From Nocardioides sp. (GTDB taxonomy: Bacteria; Actinomycetota; Actinomycetes; Propionibacteriales; Nocardioidaceae): a DNA stretch of 64,000 nt. Location of the stretch: positions 230 to 64,229 of the forward strand of contig NZ_JAPYPS010000019.1 of the NCBI RefSeq assembly GCF_029937575.1, in the 5' to 3' direction. The position numbers and the translations under genes were made by a program. The notes under the pieces are model-generated. The model had not been told where the DNA came from. It searched no databases and saw only the letters and a program-made list of their open reading frames with translations. Shown piece by piece: positions 34,425 through 43,811 of the stretch. The first letter of the stretch is position 1. Every line of letters begins with the position of its first letter.

Positions 34425-35287
34425 TGACCACCCACGCAGTTGCGCCGACCCGGACCGATCGTGGAGCGCCGCCGAAGAGACGCCCGGTGAAGAAGCAGCG
34501 CAGCCAACGCTCTGCCTGGGCGCTCGACATGCTCATGCTCTGGGGCATCCGCGCCGTCATCGTCGTGGCGATGCTCGGCCTCTGGCAGTTCTGCAGCGGT
34601 CGCGTCTTCCCGGTCTTCATCGTCTCCAGCCCCCAGCTCGTCTTCGAGCGGTTCGGGGACTTCATGGAGGGCGGACAGCTGCTGAGCGACCTCAGTTACA
34701 CGATGCGAGCGTGTCTGATGGGCTTCGCGATCGGGGCCGTGATCGGCAGCTCTCTCGGCCTGGCGTTCGGCATCTTCGAGTCGGTCGCCCGCACCATTCG
34801 GCCCTTCGCCGCGATGCTCTACTCGACGCCCAAGATCATGCTCGCCCCGCTGATCGTGGTCTGGTTCGGCGTCGACCTGCAGATGAAGGTCGTGATCTCG
34901 GCCTTCTCCTGCATGTGGGTGATCTTCTACAACGTCTGGAACGCCACCCGTGCCATCGACCGCAACCTGCTCGACCAGTTCCGGCTCATGGGGGCCAACC
35001 AGCGACAGATCATCGCCGGCTTGTACTTCCCCTCGGCGACCACGTGGCTGCTCACCAGCCTGCGCGTCGCCTTTCCCATCGCGCTGATCGGTGCAGTCGT
35101 CGGTGAGTTCGTCGCGTCCAACCAGGGTCTCGGCCACCTGGCACTCGACTCGGGCCACCGGTTCGACACAGCGGGCGTGCTCGTGGCGGTCCTGACCATC
35201 ACGTTCACCGCCATGCTGATCGACAGCCTATTGACCGCTCTGCAGCGCAAGGTAGCGCTGTGGCAAGGTGAAGGAGAACGAAAGTAA
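34424..35287 (+). CDS. ABC transporter permease (SsuC/TauC type)
   Basis: A 287-residue BPD_transp_1 permease with about six helices. A basic N-terminus (RRPVKKQRSQRS) precedes the first helix (AVIVVAMLGLWQFC). The ATPase-contact loop is the EAA-like stretch NLLDQFRLMGANQRQIIAGL. Coupled by TGATG to the ATPase and TAATG to the binding protein. Confidence 0.9.
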   Translation: MTTHAVAPTRTDRGAPPKRRPVKKQRSQRSAWALDMLMLWGIRAVIVVAMLGLWQFCSGRVFPVFIVSSPQLVFERFGDFMEGGQLLSDLSYTMRACLMGFAIGAVIGSSLGLAFGIFESVARTIRPFAAMLYSTPKIMLAPLIVVWFGVDLQMKVVISAFSCMWVIFYNVWNATRAIDRNLLDQFRLMGANQRQIIAGLYFPSATTWLLTSLRVAFPIALIGAVVGEFVASNQGLGHLALDSGHRFDTAGVLVAVLTITFTAMLIDSLLTALQRKVALWQGEGERK

Positions 35288-36357
35288 TGAACATCCCCAT
35301 CGCACGAGGCAGCCGTCGGTTCCGCCGAACGCTTGCCACCGTCGGCGCTCTCACGCTGGCGTCCGGGCTCCTGGCCGCTTGCGGAGGCAACGGCGACACG
35401 ATCGAGGCCAACGAGGAAGGCAACCGGGTCATCCGGGTCGCGGCACCGTTCGTGTCGACGATGAACTCCGCCTTCCTCTACGGAGCGGGCGCCGGCATCT
35501 TCGACAAGTACGACATCGAGACCGAGTTCGTGGAGATCGACGGTGCGCGAGGGCTCGCCGCGTCCATGGGCGGCAGCGTCGACATGGCGATCACCTCGGC
35601 GGTCAACCCGCTGGCCGCCCTTGAGCAGGACCAGGCGTTCTACGTCATCGCCCAGGTCGGCAACGGGTTCCCCGAGTCGGTCCTCATCGAGACGGAGGCC
35701 TACGAGAAGAGTGGACTTGACGACGACTCGACCTTCCAGGAGAAGATCGAGTTCCTCAAGGACAAGCCGTGGGGCGTCTCCAGCCCAGAGGGATCCTCGG
35801 TCTACATGGCGCGCTACATGTTCGAGCTGGCCGGGCTGTCGCAAGACGACTTCAACGCCAACTCCCTGGGCTCGAGCTCGGGCACGCTCGCTGCCCTGCA
35901 GGAGCAGAAGGTCGTCGCCGGCAGCATGGGATCGCCGTTGCCGCAGGTGGCCGAGGCCGAGGGTTACGCCAAGGTCTTCCTCGACGTCACTGCTGGCGAG
36001 GTCCCCGAGCTGCAGAACACGCTCACCTCGGTCGTCGCCGTCACGCCGGAGTTCTACGAGAACAACAGGGAGCTCGTCGACGACTTCCGGGAGGCACTGG
36101 CAGAGGCTCAGTCGCTCGTCTACAACGACTCGGAGACCGTCGACGAGTGGATGTACGAGAACCACTTCGACGGTTCTCCGAAGGAAGCCGTCCTGGCCGG
36201 TGTCGCCAGCCAGCGTGCGGGGGGTTCCATCGCCCAGCAGCCGGAGGTCGACCCCGAGGCAGCCGACAAGCTCGTGAGCTTCATGCGGGCAACGGGCCAG
36301 CCGATCACGGACGACTACAAGAAGATCTTCATGGACTTCCCGGAGTTCGAGGGCTGA
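35287..36357 (+). CDS. NMT1/SsuA-like ABC substrate-binding lipoprotein
   Basis: A 356-residue lipoprotein with lipobox LLAACGG near residue 30. The NMT1-type fold is indicated by RVAAPFVSTMNSAFLYGAGAGIF, GARGLAASMGGSVDMAITSAVNPLAAL, and KPWGVSSPEGSSVYMARYMFELAG. This family binds organic acids and sulfonates. It is the third gene of the importer operon, followed by two GC-rich hairpins. Confidence 0.88.
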   Translation: MNIPIARGSRRFRRTLATVGALTLASGLLAACGGNGDTIEANEEGNRVIRVAAPFVSTMNSAFLYGAGAGIFDKYDIETEFVEIDGARGLAASMGGSVDMAITSAVNPLAALEQDQAFYVIAQVGNGFPESVLIETEAYEKSGLDDDSTFQEKIEFLKDKPWGVSSPEGSSVYMARYMFELAGLSQDDFNANSLGSSSGTLAALQEQKVVAGSMGSPLPQVAEAEGYAKVFLDVTAGEVPELQNTLTSVVAVTPEFYENNRELVDDFREALAEAQSLVYNDSETVDEWMYENHFDGSPKEAVLAGVASQRAGGSIAQQPEVDPEAADKLVSFMRATGQPITDDYKKIFMDFPEFEG

Positions 36358-36395
36358 TCTCCTGACCGCACCATCTCGGGAGCCGAGCCAACGGT

Positions 36396-36447
36396 CGTGG
36401 GGCGGGAGACCCGCCCCACGGCCGGCACGCGGGCGGGAGCCCGCCGT
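36396..36447 (+). terminator. two tandem GC hairpins after the importer operon
   Basis: An 11-bp perfect stem (36396-36406 with 36410-36420, loop AGA) is followed by GCGGGC-GGGA-GCCCGC at about 36429. They lie 39 bp after the lipoprotein stop and may terminate or attenuate read-through into the aldehyde dehydrogenase. Confidence 0.7.
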
Positions 36448-36503
36448 CAACACGAACGCAGCCGCGGCCCAGGGGGCCGCCGCAACAGAAAGAGGACGCG
36501 CCG

Positions 36504-37961
36504 ATGATCGAGAACCCGGCCTACATCGACGGGCGCATGCTGATCAACGGAAAGCTCGTCGAGAGCACGACCGGCAACTGGCTGGAGTCCATCGACCCCG
36601 CCACCGAGCAGGTCATCGGTCGGGTGCCGGCCGCGGGACCCGAGGACGTGGCGATCGCCGTGGACGCGGCGCAGGACGCGCAGAAGGACTGGGCAGCGCT
36701 GTCGGTCATCGAGCGCGCCAAGATCCTCAAGCGGTACGCCGCGAGGCTCTCCGAGGAGGGCGAGCGGCTGCTCGCCGTCGAGGTCCGCGACACGGGCAAC
36801 ACGATCGCGAAGCTGCGCCACGACATCTCCAACGCCGTGCGGGGCATCGAGTACTTCGCCGGCCTCGGCACCGAGCTCAAGGGTGAGACCGTGCCCGCGA
36901 GCGGTGAGTTCCTGCACTACTCGGAGCACCAGCCGTACGGCGTGGTGGGGCGGATCGTCCCGTTCAACCACCCCATCCTCTTCGCGGCGAAGTTCGGCGC
37001 GCCGCTGATGGCCGGCAACGCGGTCGTGATCAAGCCCTCGGAGCAGTCGCCTCTCTCCTCGGCGCTGCTGGGCGAGATTGTCGCCGAGACCCTGCCGCCG
37101 GGAGTCGTCAACATCGTGACCGGTGACGGGCTGGGGGCGGGGCTCCCGCTGGTCCAGCACCCCCAGGTCAAGCGCATCTCCTTCATCGGCTCCGTCCCGA
37201 CCGGGATGGCCATCCAGCGGGCTGCGGCCGAGGTCGGTGTCAAGCACCTGAGCCTCGAGCTCGGCGGCAAGAACCCGATGATCGTCTTCGACGACGCAGA
37301 TCCGGAGACGGTCGCCAGCAACGCGATCGGTGGGATGAACTTCGGCTGGATGGGTCAGTCGTGCGGTTCGATGAGCCGCATCCTGCTGCCCGACGCCATC
37401 TACGACGAGGTCCTCGAGCGCATCGTGGCCAAGGCCGACGCGATCGCCCTGGGCGACCCGTCCCTGGAGGAGACCGGTGCGGGGCCGATGAACAACCGAG
37501 GCCAGCTGGAGAAGGCGCTGCACTACATCCAGGCGGGCAAGGACGACGGCGCGCGCCTCGTGTCAGGCGGCGTGCGACCCGACGGCGCCGAGTTCGAGAA
37601 GGGCTTCTGGCTGCGCCCGACAGTCTTCGCGGACGTGACGCCCGACATGCGCATCTTCCGCGAGGAGATCTTCGGGCCGGTGATGTCGGTGGTTCGCTAC
37701 AGCGGTGACTTCGACGAGGCGTTGGCGCTGGCCAACGACGTCGAGTACGGGCTGACTGCGTCCATCTGGACCAACGACCTGCGCAAGGCCAACCGTGCCT
37801 CCCGCGAGGTCCGCGCGGGCTACGTGTGGGTCAACGGCGTCTCGAGGCACTTCCTGGGGACGGGCTTCGGGGGCTACAAGAACTCCGGTATCGGGCGCGA
37901 GGAGTGCTTCGAGGAGATGCTGAGCTACACCGAGACCAAGACCGTCCACGTCCGCTACTGA
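36504..37961 (+). CDS. aldehyde dehydrogenase of the aromatic island, copy 1
   Basis: A 485-residue NAD(P)-dependent aldehyde dehydrogenase. Catalytic features: VPFNHP (Asn), VVIKPSEQSP, LELGGKNPMIVF (Glu) and MGQSCGSMSRI (catalytic Cys). The FNHP form and GQSCGS are unlike the two other ALDHs in the window, so it is not a recent duplicate. Ribosome-binding site GAAAGAGGA. The next gene, a ThDP enzyme, follows after 36 bp. A plausible task is to oxidise an aldehyde released by that enzyme or a ring-cleavage semialdehyde. Confidence 0.9.
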   Translation: MIENPAYIDGRMLINGKLVESTTGNWLESIDPATEQVIGRVPAAGPEDVAIAVDAAQDAQKDWAALSVIERAKILKRYAARLSEEGERLLAVEVRDTGNTIAKLRHDISNAVRGIEYFAGLGTELKGETVPASGEFLHYSEHQPYGVVGRIVPFNHPILFAAKFGAPLMAGNAVVIKPSEQSPLSSALLGEIVAETLPPGVVNIVTGDGLGAGLPLVQHPQVKRISFIGSVPTGMAIQRAAAEVGVKHLSLELGGKNPMIVFDDADPETVASNAIGGMNFGWMGQSCGSMSRILLPDAIYDEVLERIVAKADAIALGDPSLEETGAGPMNNRGQLEKALHYIQAGKDDGARLVSGGVRPDGAEFEKGFWLRPTVFADVTPDMRIFREEIFGPVMSVVRYSGDFDEALALANDVEYGLTASIWTNDLRKANRASREVRAGYVWVNGVSRHFLGTGFGGYKNSGIGREECFEEMLSYTETKTVHVRY

Positions 37962-37997
37962 GACCATGGCCGAGCCAGGCCAGGAAGGGGCGTCTGC

Positions 37998-39755
37998 GTG
38001 AAGCCCGAGAAGCTCGTCGTCCCCGTTACCGACAAGCCCGAGCTCGAGTTCGGCAGCGACGCCGTTGCCGAGCTCTTGAGCCGACTCGACCTGCCCTACG
38101 TCGCGATGGTTCCGGGGGCCAGCTACCGAGGACTGCACGACAGCCTCGTCAACTACCTCGGCAACACGGGACCGCAGATGATCGTGTGCCTCCACGAGGA
38201 GCACGCCGTGGCCATCGCCCAGGGCTATGCCAAGGTCACCGGCAGGCCGATGCTGGTGGCACTGCACGCCAACATCGGGCTCCTGCACGCGACGATGGCG
38301 ATCTACAACGCGTACGGCGACCGGGTGCCGATGGTGATCCTGGGCGCCGCGGGACCCGCTGACGCCGCCAAGCGACGTCCCTGGATCGACTGGATCCACA
38401 CCTCCGCCGATCAAGCCGCGCTGGTGCGCCACTACGTGAAGTGGGACGATCAGCCGGCCTCGGTACAGGCGGCGGTCGACTCGGTGATGCGTGGGTACGT
38501 GCTGACACAGGCCGAGCCTTCAGCACCCGTCTACGTGTGCCTCGACACCGAGCTGCAGGAGGACCCGATCGAGAGCCCGGTGACGATCCCCGACCCGGAT
38601 CGCTACCCGGTGCCGCTGCCGCCGGCACCCGACGCGGGCACGGTCGGTGACCTCGCAGCTGCTCTGCGAGACGCGGAGCGACCTGTGCTGATGATCGGGC
38701 GCGCCGGCAGGGACGAGGCCTCCTGGCACTCCCGGGTGCAGCTGGCTGAGCGATCCGGGGTCGCGGTCCTCACCGACCTGCGCAACCCCGCGGTGTTCCC
38801 CACCGACCACCCCGCGCACCCGGCCCAGGTGAGCGCAGGAAGGCTCAGCGCCACCGGACTCCAGCTGCTGCGCAGCGCCGACCTCGTCCTCGCCCTCAAC
38901 TGGACCGACCTGGCGGGTCCTCTGAAGGCAGCGTACGGCGACGGGCAGCGGCCGCGCGTCGTGAACGTACGCAACGTCAACGCGCTGCTCAACGGATGGA
39001 CCAAGGACCACTACGCTCCGGTCGCGACCGACCTGGAGATCACGGCCGGTCCCGACGAGCTGATCACCGCGCTTCTCGCCGAGCTCGGGGACGAGCAGCC
39101 ACAGCAGCGGGAGGCCTGGCCCCCGTCGTACCCGGATGAGGTGGCCGCACGTCCGCAGGTGGAGGGCGACCAGATCCTGATGCGTGATCTTGCCGAGGCG
39201 TTGCGAGACCTCGCTGACGACGGTGAGCTGAGCTACACCCAGTTGCCTCTGGGGTGGTCCGGGGCCGACGCCCGATTCGCGCACCCCTTGGACTTCCTGG
39301 GCCGTGACGGAGGCGGCGGCCTCGCCTCGGGCCCGGGCATCGCCGTGGGCGCAGCCCTGGCGCTGGACGGCACCGGGAGGCTGCCGGTTGCAGTTCTCGG
39401 GGACGGTGACTACCTCATGGGGAGTTCCGCGCTGTGGAGCGCGGCGCACTATCGCCTGCCCCTGCTGGTGATCATCGCCAACAACCGGAGCTATCACAAC
39501 GACGAGAAGCACCAGGCGACGGTGGCCGAGCGCCGCGGTCGTCCGGTCGAGAACCGGATCGTCGGTCAACACCTGCGCGATCCCGACCCGGACCTGGCCG
39601 GCATCGCCCGGGGCCACGGGCTCACGGCGTACGGACCGGTGATCGAGCCCGACGAGCTCCTGCTCACGCTGGGCAAGGCGCTGGACGAGGTGCGGGCCGG
39701 CGGCACCGTGCTGGTCGACGTGCGGGTCAACCCGCACGGCTACGGCAAGGGCTGA
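37998..39755 (+). CDS. thiamine-diphosphate-dependent decarboxylase/lyase
   Basis: A 585-residue enzyme of the acetolactate synthase/benzoylformate decarboxylase superfamily. The N-terminal PYR domain contains the catalytic Glu in CLHEEHAVAIAQGYAKVTGR; a central domain spans about 200-345; the C-terminal PP domain has GDGDYLMGSSALWSAAHY and NNRSYHND for Mg-ThDP. Start GTG 37998. A 2-oxo-acid decarboxylation yielding an aldehyde for the preceding dehydrogenase is a reasonable inference. Followed by a perfect palindromic terminator. Confidence 0.85.
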   Translation: MKPEKLVVPVTDKPELEFGSDAVAELLSRLDLPYVAMVPGASYRGLHDSLVNYLGNTGPQMIVCLHEEHAVAIAQGYAKVTGRPMLVALHANIGLLHATMAIYNAYGDRVPMVILGAAGPADAAKRRPWIDWIHTSADQAALVRHYVKWDDQPASVQAAVDSVMRGYVLTQAEPSAPVYVCLDTELQEDPIESPVTIPDPDRYPVPLPPAPDAGTVGDLAAALRDAERPVLMIGRAGRDEASWHSRVQLAERSGVAVLTDLRNPAVFPTDHPAHPAQVSAGRLSATGLQLLRSADLVLALNWTDLAGPLKAAYGDGQRPRVVNVRNVNALLNGWTKDHYAPVATDLEITAGPDELITALLAELGDEQPQQREAWPPSYPDEVAARPQVEGDQILMRDLAEALRDLADDGELSYTQLPLGWSGADARFAHPLDFLGRDGGGGLASGPGIAVGAALALDGTGRLPVAVLGDGDYLMGSSALWSAAHYRLPLLVIIANNRSYHNDEKHQATVAERRGRPVENRIVGQHLRDPDPDLAGIARGHGLTAYGPVIEPDELLLTLGKALDEVRAGGTVLVDVRVNPHGYGKG

Positions 39756-39797
39756 CCCTGGGTCCAGACTTGGCCCGCAGCCGGCCAGCACAGCGAA

Positions 39798-39831
39798 AGG
39801 GGCCTGTGATCCGATCGGATCACAGGCCCCT
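39798..39831. terminator. 34-bp perfect palindromic bidirectional terminator
   Basis: Positions 39798-39831 are a perfect inverted repeat (arm begins AGGGGCCTGTGATCC) between two convergent genes. Confidence 0.85.
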
Positions 39832-39849
39832 CTCGCGTGGGCATCGAGC

Positions 39850-41514
39850 TCAGTCCCGGCCGCTCACCCGTGCGGCCAAGGACAGCGCATCCCCTTGCGC
39901 GGGGTCGCCGCGCCAGGCCACGTGTAGGTCGGGTCGCACGAGCACGGCCGGGGCGCCGTATGCCGCAGCCAGGTCGTCGCTCGGTACCTCGAGCACCCTC
40001 AGCGGCACCCCGAGGCGCTCGAAAGCGGCTCGGAAGTCCTCGATGCCTCCCACGTCGGCGAGTCGCAGCAGAGTGAACTCCTGACGTCCGAGCTGGTCGT
40101 GCAGGGCCACGCCATCTTCCAGCCACATGTGAGGGAGCCGGGCTCCGGGGCGTGCAGTGGGCAGGTAGACCTCGGGCACGTCGGGGAGATCGAGCTCGTC
40201 GTCGCCCTCCACGATCACCGGCGAGCCGATGTAGGTGTAGCCCAGCTCGGTACCGACCATCTCATGGGTACGCCGCTGGGTCGTGGCCGCCACGTGGGTG
40301 ACCGCACGCTGGACGCCGGCCGCCTCGGGGTGGGACGCGTCGATCTCGGGGCGCATCAGCTCCTGCCAGGCGCGCTGACCCTGGTGGGCGTAGCGGGAGC
40401 CGGCGACGCTTCGCAACGCCACCGGGCGTCGCTCTGCCTCGTAGGAGGCGAGCAGCCGCTCACCACCCCACCCGCGCACGGCTGCCTCCAGCTTCCACGC
40501 GAGGTCGGTGGCGTCGCCGATGCCGGTGTTCAGACCGAGGCCGCCGGTCGGGATGACCAGCCGGAGTGAGTCCCCGGCTAGGAAGACTCGACCTTTCCCG
40601 AAGTGGTCGGCCACGAGGAGGTGCAGCTTCCACGCGTTCGTGGAGATGAGGTCGACCTCGATGTCGAGTCCGACCAGGTCTCGGACGAACTGCGTGGTCT
40701 CGGCCTCGTCGCCCTCGAAACGGGTGTTGATCCTCAGGTAGGTCGGATCGTCCTGCACCGTGAGCACCGAGCGATCGGCATTCATGAAGAAGTACATGCG
40801 GCACGGCTTCGCACCGGCCTTCTCGAAGAGGTCGGGGGAGCGGAAGAAGATCTGGTTGCGCTCCGCCAGGGAGCCGTCCCCCTCGAGCTTGAACCCCAGC
40901 TCCTTGCGCACCACGCTACGGCCGCCGTCGCACCCGACCAGGTAGGCGCTGCGCACCGTGAACGAGGTGCCGCTTGCAGTCCGGATCTCGGACGTCACGT
41001 GGTCACCCTGGTCGGTGTGGGAGGCCAGCTCGTGACCGAAGAGGACCTCGACATTCTCGAGCTTCTCGGCGTGCTCGCGCAACAGAGGTTCCAAGGTGTA
41101 CTGCGAGATCACCTGGTAGGGCTCGAGTGGGATCGAGCCGTCGCGGCACTGTGCGGACGACTCCCGGCCCTCGTCGACGGTGGGGTAGGGAAGCCGGATG
41201 ACGGGTTCGCCCACCAGGGTCGTGACGACGCCGATGTCCATGCTGGCGTCCGTCGGGGAGCTGGCGGAGCGGATCTCGTCGGCGAGCCCCAGGCGACGGT
41301 AGATCTCCATGGAGCGCGCATTGCAGCGTTCCATCTTGGGGAGGAACAACGACTCCGTGCGCGCCTCCACCAGCAGGCACCGGAGGCCGCGCTGGCCCAG
41401 GTCGATGGCCAGGGTGAGTCCCACGGGTCCACCCCCGGCGATCACCACGTCGAAGTCGAGTGCGACCGTGGACGGGTCCGTCGCTCCGGTCCCCGCCGCC
41501 GGGTCGGCGGTCAC
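39850..41514 (-). CDS. FAD-dependent aromatic monooxygenase (PheA/TfdB type)
   Basis: A 554-residue flavoprotein hydroxylase. FAD motifs: FDVVIAGGGPVGLTLAIDLG (GxGxxG), the DG motif YLVGCDGGRSVVRKELG and VFLAGDSLRLVIPTGGLGLN. The last reads GDSLR where most relatives have GDAAH. A thioredoxin-like C-terminal domain follows. It should hydroxylate an aromatic substrate using NAD(P)H and O2, preparing it for ring cleavage. GTG 41514 overlaps the stop of the upstream decarboxylase-like gene. Confidence 0.88.
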   Translation of the reverse strand: MTADPAAGTGATDPSTVALDFDVVIAGGGPVGLTLAIDLGQRGLRCLLVEARTESLFLPKMERCNARSMEIYRRLGLADEIRSASSPTDASMDIGVVTTLVGEPVIRLPYPTVDEGRESSAQCRDGSIPLEPYQVISQYTLEPLLREHAEKLENVEVLFGHELASHTDQGDHVTSEIRTASGTSFTVRSAYLVGCDGGRSVVRKELGFKLEGDGSLAERNQIFFRSPDLFEKAGAKPCRMYFFMNADRSVLTVQDDPTYLRINTRFEGDEAETTQFVRDLVGLDIEVDLISTNAWKLHLLVADHFGKGRVFLAGDSLRLVIPTGGLGLNTGIGDATDLAWKLEAAVRGWGGERLLASYEAERRPVALRSVAGSRYAHQGQRAWQELMRPEIDASHPEAAGVQRAVTHVAATTQRRTHEMVGTELGYTYIGSPVIVEGDDELDLPDVPEVYLPTARPGARLPHMWLEDGVALHDQLGRQEFTLLRLADVGGIEDFRAAFERLGVPLRVLEVPSDDLAAAYGAPAVLVRPDLHVAWRGDPAQGDALSLAARVSGRD

Positions 41515-42557
41515 AGGGCGCTCACGGTCTCGGCGAACATCGAGCGGGGCTCCACCTTCGCTGCCGAGAGCCCCTGCTCGTGGTGGTACTGCGTGATCGT
41601 CTCGAGGAGGTTCTCGTTGGCGTTGTACCCGTACTGCATGGCCTCGGTCCCGGCCCGGAACTTGTCGATGTCCACCGCGCCGAGGGCCCGGCTGGGTTCC
41701 AGGGCGCGCTCCATGCGTTGGATGCCGATGGCCCGGGCCTCCACGAAGGCGTCGTAGAGGTTGCGGGCGACCCACGGGTACTTCTCGGTGATCTCCTCCT
41801 GCAGGACCAGGAGGTGGTTCATGTGGAACACGCCGTGCTTCTGGAAGTACGCGTAGCCCGCGGACGCATGGTCGGGGTGGAGCGCTCGAGTTGCCGGGTG
41901 CTCGTCCAGGTCATACCAGGCCGGATCGATCTCGCTGCGTGCCGCGGTGCGCTTCGGCGGCTCCTGGCCCAGTGCGAGGCCGCTGCGCTGCAGGCCGCCG
42001 CTGTAGGCGACGATCGCGTCGATCTTGCCCTCGACGAGCCAGGCCGCGATGTTCTCACCCTCGCTCAGGTGCTCGAAGCTGAGGCCCTCGGGGGGCGTGA
42101 AGCCGGCATGGACCCCGTGGCTGCGGGACAGCGGACGGCCCATCACCCAGTGCATGTCGGTGGGCTTGATGCCGTAGTCGTGCTCGAGCACGCCTCGCGT
42201 CCACAAGGCCGCGGTCTGCTGGTACTCCGGGAGCCCGATGCGCTTGCCCTTCAAGTCGGCCAGTGACTCGATGCCCGAGTGCCGGTTGATGTAGATCCGG
42301 GTGTGGAAGTAGCCGCGCGACGGGAAGGCCGGAATGCCCTTCCAGCCGCGCAGGCCGTTGGCGTTCATGCTGATCAGCTGTCCGATGGAGAACTCCGAGG
42401 CATGGAACTCCTGGTGCCGCAGCTGGCGGTAGAAGAGGTCGTTGGGGGGAACGACCGAGGTCACCAGGTCGACGCCCTCCACCTCCACCTCTCCGTCGAG
42501 GATCGGGGCGGTCCACGCGTTGCGTGCGTAGGCCAGGCTGATCGTCACTTTGCTCAT
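41511..42557 (-). CDS. 4,5-dihydroxyphthalate decarboxylase-like protein, copy 2
   Basis: A 348-residue protein without a signal peptide (MSKVTISLAYARNAWTAPIL). Family motifs are DGEVEVEGVDLVTSVV, LRHQEFHASEFSIGQLI, IPAFPSRGYFHTRIYINR, DLKGKRIGLPEYQQTAALW and VLQEEITEKYPWVARNLYDAF. These align with phthalate-pathway decarboxylases better than copy 1 does. It is encoded first in a two-gene minus-strand operon with the flavin monooxygenase; operator site 3 lies about 95 bp upstream with TATACT as a likely -10. Confidence 0.78.
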   Translation of the reverse strand: MSKVTISLAYARNAWTAPILDGEVEVEGVDLVTSVVPPNDLFYRQLRHQEFHASEFSIGQLISMNANGLRGWKGIPAFPSRGYFHTRIYINRHSGIESLADLKGKRIGLPEYQQTAALWTRGVLEHDYGIKPTDMHWVMGRPLSRSHGVHAGFTPPEGLSFEHLSEGENIAAWLVEGKIDAIVAYSGGLQRSGLALGQEPPKRTAARSEIDPAWYDLDEHPATRALHPDHASAGYAYFQKHGVFHMNHLLVLQEEITEKYPWVARNLYDAFVEARAIGIQRMERALEPSRALGAVDIDKFRAGTEAMQYGYNANENLLETITQYHHEQGLSAAKVEPRSMFAETVSAL

Positions 42558-42651
42558 CGTTGCCACCTGTCGTCGGGCTGTCTTGGGGAGCGTCGGCACC
42601 GAGCTCTGGAGCCATGCTCCACCACGGGCGACACCCTCTGCTTGTCTGCGC

Positions 42652-42663
42652 ACAGTATACACT
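42652..42663. promoter_or_regulatory. GntR/FCD operator, site 3
   Basis: ACAGTATACACT (AGTGTATACTGT on the minus strand) lies in the divergent promoter. On the minus strand it includes TATACT, a good -10 for the decarboxylase/monooxygenase operon. Confidence 0.7.
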
Positions 42664-42722
42664 TTGCTACGCCTCGAGCGACAGTGTGAAATCTGTCTTG
42701 ACGTGGCGATAGTCTGCAATAC

Positions 42723-42734
42723 ACTGTATACACT
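42723..42734. promoter_or_regulatory. GntR/FCD operator, site 4
   Basis: ACTGTATACACT lies 59 bp upstream of the ornithine-cyclodeaminase-like start and 59 bp from site 3. The TATACA within it may be the plus-strand -10. Confidence 0.72.
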
Positions 42735-42792
42735 TCACACTGTCGCTACTCCCGCATCTTGCCCGGTGCTCACCAGAGAGGACCCGATCGTC

Positions 42793-43779
42793 ATGACGAT
42801 CCTGCTCACCGACGAACACATTCGCAGTCTCCTCGACCCTCCGGACCTGGTTGCGGCCATCGAGCAGGCGATAATCGACGAGCGCACCACCCCATCCGAC
42901 GTCCCGGACCGGCTGAACCTCGCCGGGGCCGGCCGCTTCCTGCGTGTGATGCCGGCTGTCGTCCCCAGCTCCGAGGTGATGGGGTTGAAGACCTTCTTCG
43001 GAGGCGGGGGCACGGGCGTGCGGTATGTCATCCTGCTGATGTCGAGCGTCACGGGTGAGGTCCTGTCGGTGATGGACGCGTGCTATCTGACCGCTGCGCG
43101 CACGGCCGCGACCAGTGCCGTGGCGGCGCGAGCGATGGGCGTGAAGGCGCAGACGCTGGGCGTCCTCGGTACGGGTCTGGAGGCAGCTGCCCACGTGCGG
43201 ACCTTCGCCCTGCTCGACGCGCCCCGCGAGATCAAGGTATTCAGCCCCAACCCGGAGAGCCGTGCTCGCTTCGCAGAAGCGATGCTGGCGGACTACGACA
43301 TCGAGGTCATGGTGTGCGAGTCCGCCCAGGAGGCGGCCGCTGGGGTGGAGCACCTCGTGACCGCGACCAACACCGGCTACGGCGGGCCGATCGCCTGCCG
43401 GTCCGAGTGGATCGAGGCGGGCACGCACCTGTCCGCCATCGGGTCCACGCACCAGGAGCTGCGTGAGCTCGAGGCGGCCATCCTCGGGCGGGCCGACATC
43501 CTGGTCTTCGATGCTGACCCGGGTCAGATCGCCGGCGAGTCGGGAGACGTCCGCGACTATGCCGCGCAGGGAGGGGACCTTGCACGGGTCGTCGCCCTGG
43601 ACGACCTGCTCCAGGCCCAGGTCGCGATCCCCGGATCGCCCCAGGACCTCAGCATCTTCAAGTCTGTCGGCACGGCCCTGCAGGACATGGTCGCCGCCGA
43701 CCTCGCGTTCCGACGTGCCGCCGAGCTCGGTCTCGGCACCACCTGGGACGACATCGCATTGCCCAAGGGCAACCGCTGA
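42793..43779 (+). CDS. ornithine cyclodeaminase / mu-crystallin family protein
   Basis: A 328-residue member of the OCD/mu-crystallin family, which bind NAD(P)H and act on amino or imino acids (cyclodeaminases, ketimine reductases, alanine dehydrogenases). Motifs: VMGLKTFFGGGGTGVRYVIL (substrate Lys), AARTAATSAVAARAM, the Rossmann turn LGVLGTGLEAAAHV, and VFDADPGQIAGESGDV. It is the first gene of a plus-strand operon; a DHDPS-like gene follows after 32 bp. Its presence hints at a nitrogen-containing intermediate. Confidence 0.87.
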   Translation: MTILLTDEHIRSLLDPPDLVAAIEQAIIDERTTPSDVPDRLNLAGAGRFLRVMPAVVPSSEVMGLKTFFGGGGTGVRYVILLMSSVTGEVLSVMDACYLTAARTAATSAVAARAMGVKAQTLGVLGTGLEAAAHVRTFALLDAPREIKVFSPNPESRARFAEAMLADYDIEVMVCESAQEAAAGVEHLVTATNTGYGGPIACRSEWIEAGTHLSAIGSTHQELRELEAAILGRADILVFDADPGQIAGESGDVRDYAAQGGDLARVVALDDLLQAQVAIPGSPQDLSIFKSVGTALQDMVAADLAFRRAAELGLGTTWDDIALPKGNR

Positions 43780-43811
43780 CCGCCCCACCCATCTGAACAG
43801 GAGAACGACCG

